From positions 13,277-77,276 of the forward strand of contig DAOTXM010000492.1 in assembly GCA_034435215.1 (NCBI GenBank): 64,000 nucleotides of DNA, written 5' to 3'. The notes beneath the pieces are model-generated. The model had not been told where the DNA came from. It worked only from the letters and a program-made list of their open reading frames with translations, and made no database searches. The first letter of the stretch is position 1; every line of letters starts with the position of its first letter. Shown here one piece after another: positions 8,763-17,300 of this stretch. This stretch comes from JAABUE01 sp034435215. GTDB taxonomy: Bacteria > Chloroflexota > Anaerolineae > Anaerolineales > Villigracilaceae. A program made the position numbers and the translations under genes.

Positions 8763-9890
8763 TTAAGCCGAAATGACTTGTCCGGCATATTTGGCACCCA
8801 CCGTGTAATAGTGGCCTAATACTGAGACACGTCCGTTTTTGCTGACTTGCCGTATGGCAATATACCGGCTAACGAAGCGATAGGCGCGTTCCAGGTCGAA
8901 GAGCAGCCATTCTTGGCTTGGATCAAAGGGGCGTCCGCTGCTACGGGCGAAAGGGTAAACCTGCAAAGGCGGCTTACCATGGCAGTGGGCAGCTTGGGAC
9001 GGATAAGTCTGGTTATAAAACGCGCGCGTTTCATCGAGCGTATGTTGCAGGCTCGCCAGGGCTGAGAAGGTCTGGCCTTTGCAAGCCAGGTCAAAGATGG
9101 TGCGGTGCTCACGCTCCACTGCGCCCTGGTCGGTTGGACGTGCCGGACGACTGGTGATGTGTTGAATGCCCAATCCCGCCAGCCAGATGGTAAAGAGCGA
9201 TGGGTAGTTTTCGTCACTTGACCCGACATACACCGTTTCATGGTCAGTCTGGATCTCTTCCGGCAACCCCCACTCGCAAAAGGCTTCTCGCAAGGTTGCT
9301 TGGACCTCCTGCAAAGTGATTTTTCGCCAACGTTTTGTGGTGGTGGTGAGAAAGGCTTTCGAGCCAATCATCAACCCAAGCGGGTCACGCACATTGAGCA
9401 GGTTGACCTTTTCGCGGGACATCACTGACAACCCTTCCTGGGCATCCATCTGCCACCGCTGATGAGGTCGAATGACAACGGGCGGCGGCTTTTCCGGGTA
9501 CGTGCGCTTGTTGCGCTCCTGAACCGCTTGCGGACAGCGTTCTTTGAAAAGCACTGCCAGGCGCGAGCAACTGGGAAGTTCTTCGAGCGGCTTCCCCAAC
9601 TTCTTGGCCAGTTTCAGCCGAACCGTCACCGCTCCCCAGCCCGGATGCTCTTGTTTCATCTTCACGGCTTCTTCCACAATCTCCGCCGCATAGCTGCTAA
9701 GCGTTCCGCTGCAAGGGCGACCGCGAGGCTTTGCTGCCTGATTGTCGCGCTGGCGTCGCCAGTGCTTGCGCACTGTGTAAATCGAGCAATGCATTTCTGC
9801 TGCAATCGCTTTCAGCATCCAACCTTCTTGTTTGTACTGCACGATTCTTTCTTGTTCCGCCACTGTCAATGGGCGCCAAGGAATTGCCAT
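8763..9890 (-). CDS. IS481-like transposase (DDE integrase core)
   Basis: The 375-residue transposase has an N-terminal helix-turn-helix (VAEQERIVQYKQEGWMLKAI and TVRKHWRR, about residues 8-50) and an rve-type integrase core. The candidate catalytic triad is Asp in RWQMDAQEG, Asp in EIQTDHETVY and Glu in GAVEREHR. It starts at ATG 9890 behind GGAGGAGG. The frame is full length and intact, so the element may still be active. The family is IS481-like by layout; a related IS3-like assignment cannot be ruled out without a search. Confidence 0.9.
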   Translation of the reverse strand: MAIPWRPLTVAEQERIVQYKQEGWMLKAIAAEMHCSIYTVRKHWRRQRDNQAAKPRGRPCSGTLSSYAAEIVEEAVKMKQEHPGWGAVTVRLKLAKKLGKPLEELPSCSRLAVLFKERCPQAVQERNKRTYPEKPPPVVIRPHQRWQMDAQEGLSVMSREKVNLLNVRDPLGLMIGSKAFLTTTTKRWRKITLQEVQATLREAFCEWGLPEEIQTDHETVYVGSSDENYPSLFTIWLAGLGIQHITSRPARPTDQGAVEREHRTIFDLACKGQTFSALASLQHTLDETRAFYNQTYPSQAAHCHGKPPLQVYPFARSSGRPFDPSQEWLLFDLERAYRFVSRYIAIRQVSKNGRVSVLGHYYTVGAKYAGQVISA

Positions 9891-9920
9891 ACCTCCTCCA
9901 ATTTCGACTTTTGCATGGAG

Positions 9921-9970
9921 TAGAGGTACGATTTTATGAGATTGTAAAGGTACGAACTAGAGATTCTACA
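9921..9970 (-). repeat. Right terminal inverted repeat of the IS element
   Basis: Inverted partner of 8551-8600, with the best match in GGTACGATTTTATGAGATTG and AAAGGTACGAA. It is immediately followed by the ACCTG target duplication. Confidence 0.8.
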
Positions 9971-10002
9971 ACCTGGCTACTATGCAATATGCACAATGGC
10001 GT

Positions 10003-10554
10003 TCACGCAAACGGTTGCTTACAAACATTACAATAGATTTCCATTCTGTCAAGAGCGGATTTTTTTATCTGAATTGTATGTGGAGGCAGGCAGTCACATC
10101 TAGCAGTGACACATTCGTCTTGACTAGATCCGCTTTTCATTAGGTTTTCTACATAGAGCACAGCCTGGATAAGCCCACTATTCTGACGAATTGATGCGGC
10201 AAGAGGCTCTATGAGTGTTTGCCATTTTTGAATTGCTTCAGGGGCTAATATCCATCGAATGCAATTCGTTTTTGCGTCTCGGATCGCGCATAGGCCAAAG
10301 GAACGGGCTGGTTTGATATACCAGGGAGAAAACCGACTGATATATTCAATCACATCCATAAGCATATTGGCCAGAACAATTTCAGCAGCCTTCTCAGGCG
10401 AGGTGATCTCGGCTCCGTCAAACAGGTGCTGAATATCCGGAAGCTCGCCGCCTGAATCATAGTAATCACATAAGGTTCGCCAAGTATGTTCCAGGGTTTC
10501 ATCCAATTCTTCGATTGGATCAATATAAAGTTTTTCAAAATGTTTCGGTACCAT
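10003..10554 (-). CDS. Unknown protein at the end of the Hdr operon
   Basis: Not recognised. From ATG 10554 the product has 183 residues, acidic and helical in its first half; a GTG at 10611 would add 19 residues but has no visible ribosome site. The C-terminal 45 residues hold four cysteines (DECVTARCDCLPP and CNVCKQPF), a possible zinc or Fe-S ribbon. It follows the HdrC/HdrB fusion by about 75 bp on the same strand, so a role linked to the redox complex is possible but unproven. Confidence 0.6.
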   Translation of the reverse strand: MVPKHFEKLYIDPIEELDETLEHTWRTLCDYYDSGGELPDIQHLFDGAEITSPEKAAEIVLANMLMDVIEYISRFSPWYIKPARSFGLCAIRDAKTNCIRWILAPEAIQKWQTLIEPLAASIRQNSGLIQAVLYVENLMKSGSSQDECVTARCDCLPPHTIQIKKSALDRMEIYCNVCKQPFA

Positions 10555-10628
10555 GATAGCCCTACCCGAAGTACTATCACCGGCAAGACGGTTGAATTTG
10601 CAAATCGGCACCGATGAGAAGTCTTATC

Positions 10629-12044
10629 TTAGATGAACGCCTTATTTTTCAAAAGTCTGCGAGGATCAATCAAATTTTTGTGAAACGCAGTAGCCTTATC
10701 TGACAATCCAAAAGCTAGCGCCATCAATTGGGATAAATACAATATCGGCATAGGTTCATCCATTTTCATCTGCGTCTGGCGCGCATCCAGATTGGCATGG
10801 CAAAGCGGACAAGCCACCGCGATTATGTCTGCACCCGATGCCCGAGCCTGGTTGATTAAACGGCTGCTTAGGGTCAGGACAATATCGGGACGAGATAGCG
10901 AGTGCGAGGCTCCGCAGCAACAGGTTTTATAGGACCAATCGATCGCATTTGCGCCCAACGCCGATACAATCTCGTCCATGTTGGTTGGATTCTCGACATG
11001 CTTTGCGCCAGTCACATCAGCCGGGCGTGTCAACAAACAGCCGTAATAGCAAACTACGTTCAAGCCAACCAACCTCTTTACCACCTTCTCTTCCACTTCG
11101 CGTAAGCTGACATGTTTAAGAATGGTCTCCATCAATGTGTTGATCTCAACCGTATCTTGATACCGGTAACCAATCTTTTCAGCTACCTGCTGAACATGCT
11201 GTGGATCATGACGTAATCTATATTGGGCAGTTTTGTGACGGTTGAAACATGCCGCACAAGGCATGACAACCTCTTTAAAACCACTTTGCTCTATCAGGGA
11301 CAAGTTCTCTAAAGGCAAGCGTAGAGCTGCATCAGGGTCAATACGATGTGCGGCGCTGCTTCCACAGCATACCCATCCGCGCGGCTCGATCAGGTCGATC
11401 TCCAAAACCTTGAAAATCGCCTGCGTAGAAGAGTTGAACTCAACAGCAGTTGAATGCAAAGAACAACCCGGATAGTAAGCCACTGAATTAGCTGCGCCGA
11501 GAAGGGGTTTCACTTTGCGTGGTGGGAGAGTCGGGCTGGGTAAAAAACGCAATTTGTTTTTTTGGAACATCTTGATGCCCAAATCCATATCGGCCATGAT
11601 GTTCATTGTCCGAAGTTTCATTTCAGCAAGTAAGCCCAACTCATAAGCCCGTCCCCACATCCTGACCTCACGCATAAAGGCCCTGTTGAAATAATCCACT
11701 TCAGGGACTTGAGGCCGAATCCCCTGCTGGGATGCGAGGCGCGTCAAATAGTCCATAATGGAAGCGATGTCTAACCCTTGTGGACAACGCGTGGTACAAG
11801 TCTGGCAGGCCGCGCATAGCCAAGGAGTTTGCGCGTGCAAGGCAATATCTTCCTGACCCAGTTGGAGTGCGCGCATGATTTGGTTGGGTTGCCAATCAAA
11901 GAACTCGCTTACCGGACATCCACTGGTGCATTTGACGCACTGGTAACAAAGATAGACGTTCTCACCTAGCTCTTCCTGGATTTGTCGCGCCAGATTGGTT
12001 TTGATCGTGATCGGTCGGTCGGGTATTTTCTGATTCACGCTCAT
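10629..12044 (-). CDS. hdrCB: HdrC-HdrB fusion protein (heterodisulfide reductase-like)
   Basis: A single chain of 471 residues combining an HdrC-type bis-[4Fe-4S] module with an HdrB-type catalytic module. The N-terminal part has two CxxCxxCxxxCP clusters (CYQCVKCTSGCP near residue 33 and CAACQTCTTRCP near residue 77). The C-terminal part has two CCG-type cysteine-rich domains (GWVCCGSSAAHR and KTCCCGASHS), which in HdrB hold the noncubane clusters. Separate hdrC and hdrB genes are the norm; the fusion fixes their stoichiometry. AGGAG precedes the ATG. It lies directly downstream of metF, suggesting that it hands electrons to or from the methylene-THF reductase. Confidence 0.92.
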   Translation of the reverse strand: MSVNQKIPDRPITIKTNLARQIQEELGENVYLCYQCVKCTSGCPVSEFFDWQPNQIMRALQLGQEDIALHAQTPWLCAACQTCTTRCPQGLDIASIMDYLTRLASQQGIRPQVPEVDYFNRAFMREVRMWGRAYELGLLAEMKLRTMNIMADMDLGIKMFQKNKLRFLPSPTLPPRKVKPLLGAANSVAYYPGCSLHSTAVEFNSSTQAIFKVLEIDLIEPRGWVCCGSSAAHRIDPDAALRLPLENLSLIEQSGFKEVVMPCAACFNRHKTAQYRLRHDPQHVQQVAEKIGYRYQDTVEINTLMETILKHVSLREVEEKVVKRLVGLNVVCYYGCLLTRPADVTGAKHVENPTNMDEIVSALGANAIDWSYKTCCCGASHSLSRPDIVLTLSSRLINQARASGADIIAVACPLCHANLDARQTQMKMDEPMPILYLSQLMALAFGLSDKATAFHKNLIDPRRLLKNKAFI

Positions 12045-12080
12045 CGCTTCATCTCCTGAACATCAGCTTACTTCCGTTAC

Positions 12081-13100
12081 CTAAGCTTCCTTTACAACCG
12101 GACGCGGGTACAGCCCCGCCCCTTCCACAATCGGCTTGACTGCTTCCTCCCACTCGATTGCCATGATGTGCACTCCTGCGACGCCCCTGATTGCACGTAA
12201 CTGCAGGATGAGTTCGATGCAGATACGAATGCCTTCCTCCTGCCAGGCCTGTGACCGGGCTTTTTTATCCTCTTTGGTCAGGTCCTCTTTCTTGATGCCA
12301 GCCCAGGGTGCGCCAGCTTTTTCCATCCTCGCTATTAGCTCATCCGGGACCAGAATCCCAGGTACGCTGTCCTTCATGTAACGCGCCATGCCGGGGCTTT
12401 TCAGGGGACCAACCCCTGCCAGGATGTATGTTTGTTCATGCAGCCCCAGCTCACGGACTTTGTGCATGAAACGCTCAAAGGCCACCACGTCATAAACCAA
12501 CTGGGTCTGTATGAAATTGGCGCCAGCTTTGACCTTTTTTGCCAACCGATATGGGCGGAAATCGATTGGATCGGCAAAAGGCGCGGCCGCTGCGCCAACA
12601 AAAAAGCGTGGCTCCTGTCCTTTCATCGGGTCGCCGCACTGAAAGACATGCTCGTCTCGCATGGTTGCGACCATCTGGAGTAATTGTACCGAGTCGAGAT
12701 CGAATACATTTTTCGCAGTGGGATGGTTGCCAAAGGTCTGGTGGTCGCCGCTCAGGCAGAGCAGGTTGCGCATTCCGAGGGCGTATGCGCCGAGCAAATC
12801 GCTTTGTATTGCCAGACGATTGCGATCCCGGCAGGTCATTTGGACAACGGGTTCCAGGCCTTCTTGCACGACAATCGCGCCGGAACCAATGCTAGACATG
12901 CGCACGATGGCTGTCTGGTTATCGGTGATGTTGACCGCATCACAATAGCCTCTCAGCAACGCCGCCTTTTCCCGGATGACATGTTCGTCGGCGCTTTGCG
13001 GTGGACCAAGCTCAGCGGTGACAGCAAAATGTCCGGCCTTGAGTACGCGTTCCAGGTTGGAGCCAACCAGGTATCCATTTGGGCTGATATTCGTCGTCAT
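12081..13100 (-). CDS. metF: Methylenetetrahydrofolate reductase, MetF family
   Basis: Flavoprotein that reduces 5,10-methylene-THF to 5-methyl-THF, the methyl-branch step of the Wood-Ljungdahl pathway. The 339-residue TIM-barrel sequence shows FAVTAELGPPQSAD near the N-terminus, DAVNITDNQTA and the LLCLSGDHQ motif, all typical of the family. It starts 3 bp after the stop of metV behind GGAGTG. With MetV, HdrCB, HdrA and MvhD it matches the gene set of the acetogen MetFV-Hdr-MvhD complex described in Moorella. Confidence 0.95.
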   Translation of the reverse strand: MTTNISPNGYLVGSNLERVLKAGHFAVTAELGPPQSADEHVIREKAALLRGYCDAVNITDNQTAIVRMSSIGSGAIVVQEGLEPVVQMTCRDRNRLAIQSDLLGAYALGMRNLLCLSGDHQTFGNHPTAKNVFDLDSVQLLQMVATMRDEHVFQCGDPMKGQEPRFFVGAAAAPFADPIDFRPYRLAKKVKAGANFIQTQLVYDVVAFERFMHKVRELGLHEQTYILAGVGPLKSPGMARYMKDSVPGILVPDELIARMEKAGAPWAGIKKEDLTKEDKKARSQAWQEEGIRICIELILQLRAIRGVAGVHIMAIEWEEAVKPIVEGAGLYPRPVVKEA

Positions 13101-13103
13101 CTT

Positions 13104-13787
13104 TCACTCCTCCTCGGCAGCCAGGCGCAAATCTTCCCGCACGATCTTGCGCGGCCCGCCATCACGCGACTTCTGCCAGTTCTTCGGCGGTCGGATTGCA
13201 TAAATATTTTCGAGTCTGCCCATGCTGGATAAACGGTCATAAATGAGCTGCCAGGCACAGGGAATGTTCGGGTCGATTTCACAGTGTCCGGCCTCGGAGC
13301 CACCACAGGGTCCGTTCAGAAGCGATTTGGAGCAGCGTGCAATCGGGCAGATTCCTCCTGTCAGATCCAGAATGCAATCCCCGCAAGCCGCGCAGCGTTC
13401 CGACCAGACGCCCTGTTCGGTTGGTAAGCCCAGAAACGTAGTATTCAACCCCGGCACGACCCAGGTATCCGGGAAATGTTCGGCAATCGCCTGGACGCCG
13501 ATCCCGCAGCCCAGGGAGAGGACAATGTCCGCATCTTTCACCTGCTCGGCGGCTTGATCCAGGTACTCCCATTCACACTGGCGCTGAACGGTGGCATGTG
13601 TCACCTGTTTACCGTTCCCATCGAGTTTGGTTGCCATGCGCAAAGAGGCAGCCAGGATCGCGGCTTCACGTTCACCACCGGCAAAACAAACTGTGACACA
13701 GGTGCCACAACCCAGAACCAACACTTTTTCCGCACTCCCCAGCAGGGATTTGATTTCCGCAAGTGGTTTTTGTTCTGCAATGATCAT
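13104..13787 (-). CDS. metV: MetV, zinc/Fe-S subunit of methylenetetrahydrofolate reductase
   Basis: The 227-residue partner of MetF in acetogen-type reductases. The N-terminal half is Rossmann-like (VLVLGCGTCVTVCFAGG, VLSLGCGIGVQAI). The C-terminal half is cysteine-rich (CAACGDC, GICPIARCSKSLLNGPCGG and a later Cys), matching the MTHFR C-terminal domain family. The start overlaps the MvhD1 stop in an ATGA and metF follows 3 bp later, so the three are tightly coupled. Confidence 0.93.
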   Translation of the reverse strand: MIIAEQKPLAEIKSLLGSAEKVLVLGCGTCVTVCFAGGEREAAILAASLRMATKLDGNGKQVTHATVQRQCEWEYLDQAAEQVKDADIVLSLGCGIGVQAIAEHFPDTWVVPGLNTTFLGLPTEQGVWSERCAACGDCILDLTGGICPIARCSKSLLNGPCGGSEAGHCEIDPNIPCAWQLIYDRLSSMGRLENIYAIRPPKNWQKSRDGGPRKIVREDLRLAAEEE

Positions 13788-14296
13788 TTGGACACCTCCG
13801 GTTTGGAGCTCAACGTTTGATGCTCCATCGAATTTTTTTCTTCTGATGATCCGCTATCCTGTAGCTCAGATCTGCGCAACGGGTTCAATCCGAGCTTTTC
13901 GATCTTCGAAGTCATCTCCTGCGCGGTCGAAACAAACTCGCCCGCCATCGCTGACGACATATTGAACATCTGCACACGCTCAGGCTCCAGGCCAATCTGC
14001 TCCAACAGTTCCTGCACGCGCTTCACTCGGCGGGTTGCGTTCAAATTACCTTCCAGGTAATGACAGTCGCCCGGCAGTCAACCTGCCACCATGACGCCAT
14101 CCACGCCATTCTCAAAAGCCTGCAAAGCCATCAAAACATCCAGTTTGCCAGCACACGGCAGGAGGATGATTTTCACATTGGGAGGATATTGCATCCGTAA
14201 GCCTCCGGCCAGGTCGGCTGCCGCATAGGCGCAGTGCTCACAACAAAATGCCAGGATTTGAACTTGCTCACCAGGCACAGGTGGCGTATGGCTCAT
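13784..14296 (-). CDS. mvhD: MvhD-type electron-transfer subunit, predicted selenoprotein
   Basis: Small [2Fe-2S] protein that carries electrons to HdrA. One frame of 170 residues is interrupted only by UGA at 14080-14078 (codon 73). Reading through gives VAG-Sec-LPGDCHYLEGN, and the second MvhD in this operon has Cys at the same place (VACPIGNCHH). Methanogen VhuD proteins are known to carry Sec at this cluster. A 7-bp hairpin with a GGA loop lies 16 nt after the UGA. Other cysteines are Cys18, Cys19, Cys22, Cys48 and Cys78. AAGGAG precedes the ATG, and the stop overlaps metV (ATGA). A simple nonsense mutation is possible but less likely, because the second half is fully conserved and coupled to metV. 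Confidence 0.88.
14045..14061 (-). promoter_or_regulatory. Candidate bacterial SECIS hairpin
   Basis: On the minus strand ATTACCT pairs with AGGTAAT around a GGA loop. The stem starts 16 nt after the in-frame UGA and the loop lies at nt 24-26, within the distance usual for bacterial SECIS elements. A G-rich apical loop is a shared feature of SelB targets. Confidence 0.7.
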
Positions 14297-14308
14297 TCCA
14301 CAAACTCC

Positions 14309-17300
14309 TTATCGAACTGCCTCGACAGGCACAAAATCACTCGCCGGACACACTAGCGCGCCAATCTTGGCGGCCATCTGGACATCGGTGTAATGAAGTA
14401 ACTGAATGGCGCGCGCCGGGCATTCCGCCGCGCATACGCCGCAACCCTGGCAGACAGAAGGCTCAATGAAGGCCGCGCCCAGGATATTGCCTACACCAGG
14501 CTGGTTTGGCTGGATTTGCGGCACTTGGAAAGGGCAAATGCGGACACAGGTGAGGCAGCCAGTGCAAAGCTGTTGATCGACCACCGCCACCTGCCCACCC
14601 GCGGCCTGCGTGCTGCGACTGAGCACGCGCGCCGCCCGAGCCGCGGCCGCCTGCGCCTGGATCATGCTCTCATCCAGCAGTTTGGGGTAATGGGCAAAAC
14701 CAGCCATGAAGATGCCATCCGTAGCAAAGTCAACCGGGCGGAGCTTGACATGCGCCTCAAGGAAAAATCCATTCGCGTCGACAGGCACTTTGAACATGGC
14801 GGATAGATCGTACACATCCTTGTTTGGCACAATTGGCATGGATAGCGCCAGCAGGTCGGGATGCAGGATCAAGTCGCGATGCAGTACAGGTTCCCAAACC
14901 TTGACACTGATCACTGGCAATTGACCACTGATCACTGATGACTGATCGCTGTCCACTGTCACTTCCGGCTTCCTGTCGAAGTCATAGCGGACGAAGGTTA
15001 CGCCCATAGCGCGCGCCTGGGTGTAGAGCCGCTCTTTGAAACCATAGGCGCGAATATCGCGATACAGGATGGTGACCTGCATCCCCGGATTCAATTCTTT
15101 CAACCGAATGGCGTTCTTCAGCGCCACGGTGCAGCAGATACGGCTGCAGAACTGTTCGGCGGGGCCAACACACAGGATCATGACTACGGAATTGAGTTCC
15201 TGCACACTGGTTTCATCCGTAAGATGCGCTTCAAGTTCTTGCTGAGTGATAATTCGTGGGTTGGTTCCGTAGCCGTATTCCGGCTGGCGATATTCTTGAG
15301 CGCCGGTTGCCAGAATAGTTGCGCCATGCACGATCTCAAGTTGCTCACCTGTACCGTTTCTAATCACGCTGGTAAAGTTTCCTTTGAAACCATGCGTCTC
15401 GGTCACCCGGCTGTTCAAATGGACGGTAATTTTGGGGTGGGAATTGATCTGCTCAACCAGTTGTCGAAGCACTTTTTGAGGCTCTCTGCCGTTCAACGGG
15501 ACATACACATTCCGTAAATTCCCGCCCAACTTGCTTTCCTTCTCCACCAAGTGAACCGGGAAACCCTGATCGGCTAGCGAGAGCGCAGCGGTCATCCCGG
15601 CAGCGCCGCCACCAACCACCAGCGCAACCTGTCGCACAGGGATTTCGATAGTGTAAATCGGATTTAACAACGCCGCGCGCGAGACAGCCATCCGCACCAG
15701 GTCTTTCGCTTTAGCAGTGGCAGCTTCCCGATCCGTGGAATGAACCCAGGAGCACTGGTTGCGGATGTTCGCCATCTCGAACAGGTAAGGATTCAGTCCC
15801 GCCGTTCGCAGACTGTCCCGGAATAACGGTTCATGCGTGTGAGGCGTGCAACTTGCCACTACTACGCGGTTGAGCTGATGTTCATTCACCTGTTCGATGA
15901 TGTGACGGATACTGTCCTGGGAGCAGGTGTATAGATTGGATTCAGCATGGACAACATAAGGCAAGGTGGCAGCGTACTCGCTAACAACCGGCACATCCAG
16001 GTATCCGGCGATGTTCGAGCCACAATGACAGACGAACACGCCAATGCGGGGCGGCTCGCCATTGACGTCCCGTTCAGGCGGGAATTCAGGGGTGGTAGTC
16101 AGCGTAAAACGGGACCCACTCAAATGTCCGGCCGCGGCGGCCGCTGCTCCGCTGGCTTCGACAATCGATTCGGGGATGTCCTTGGGCTCGCAGAACGGTC
16201 CAACAGCGTAGATTCCCAGGCGGCTGGTTTCCACAGGATTGAACTGCGCGGTACGGCAAAAACCATGTTCGTCCAGTTCAACGCCCAAGCGCTGGCCCAG
16301 GGCGCGCACATCCGGTGAGATTTCCATACCAACCGAAAGGACGACCATATCAAAGCGCTTGAAGAATGCTTTTCCATTCTCATCCTGATAGCGCAGGAGC
16401 AAATCGCGACTCTCAGGGTCTTCGTGCAAGGCGCTGATTCGGCAGCGGGTATAGGTGATACCATATCGCTGGCGCGCCCGCTCGTAATACTCCAGGTAGC
16501 CTTTGGAGAAAGCGCGCATGTCCATCATGAAAACCTGGATATCCAGGTTCGGATGATGTTCCTTGGCCATGATAGCTTCCTTGGTAGCATACATACAGCA
16601 GACAGCAGAACAATAATCATGGCTCTGATCACGCGAACCGATGCACTGCAAGAACGCGATGCGCTTGGGAGTGCTGTCATCCGATGGACGCTGAATATGT
16701 CCCATTGTCGGGCCGGAAGCCGATAGCAAGCGTTCGAATTGCAGCGAAGTCACCACGTTTGGATAGCGTCCAAAGCCATATTCCTGCGAGAGTTCAGCGC
16801 GATAGATTTCGTATCCGGGCGCTAAAATGACGGCTCCCACATCCAGGCTTTGTTCGCGAGCAGGCATATCATGATCGATTGCATTCACCCCACAGGCAAA
16901 GACGCAACTCATACATTCAGAACAAATGCCGCACGCCAGGCAGCGAGCTGCTTCAGCTTGCGCGCTTTCATCGTCGTAGCCACCCTCGACTTCGGCAAAA
17001 TTCGAGATGCGTTCTTCGACCGTCAGTTCAGGCATGGGTACGCGCGGCTGGAGCTTGATCTCACCGCGGGCGATGCGATCTTCGATTTCCTGTTGGGAGA
17101 GTTTGACCACCGGAAGTTCAGGCTTGGGCGGCGGTTCGAGTGCAGCGCCTCGCAGATAGCGAAGGATGGATTTAGCCGCCTTGTGACCGCTATCCACGGC
17201 CTCGATGACGAAAGCCGTACCGGAAACACTATCGCCCGCTGCATAAACACCCGGACGGGTGGCAGCGAAGGTATTGGGATTGATGGCAATGGTTTTCGTC

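Larger units (their letters stand above)
8551..9970 (-). mobile_element. IS481-like insertion sequence, complete, 1420 bp
   Basis: The element begins TGTAAAGTCTC and its other end, read on the minus strand, begins TGTAGAATCTC. The two ends align for about 50 bp with a short gap, including a shared TTCGTACCTTWACARTCTCA block. The 5-bp sequence ACCTG lies directly outside both ends (8546-8550 and 9971-9975), an exact target duplication that fixes the boundaries. One transposase gene fills the inside. The element separates the ATPase operon from the redox operon and does not visibly break a gene. Confidence 0.9.

Noticed and set aside
8634..8819. Small plus-strand frame inside the IS element
   Set aside because: It overlaps the transposase end, has no ribosome site and no recognisable product.
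13784..14080. MvhD1 as a pseudogene split by a nonsense mutation, or as two genes
   Set aside because: The frame is unchanged across the UGA, the second half has no ribosome site of its own, conservation continues, the stop replaces a residue that is Cys in the paralogue, and a SECIS-like hairpin follows.
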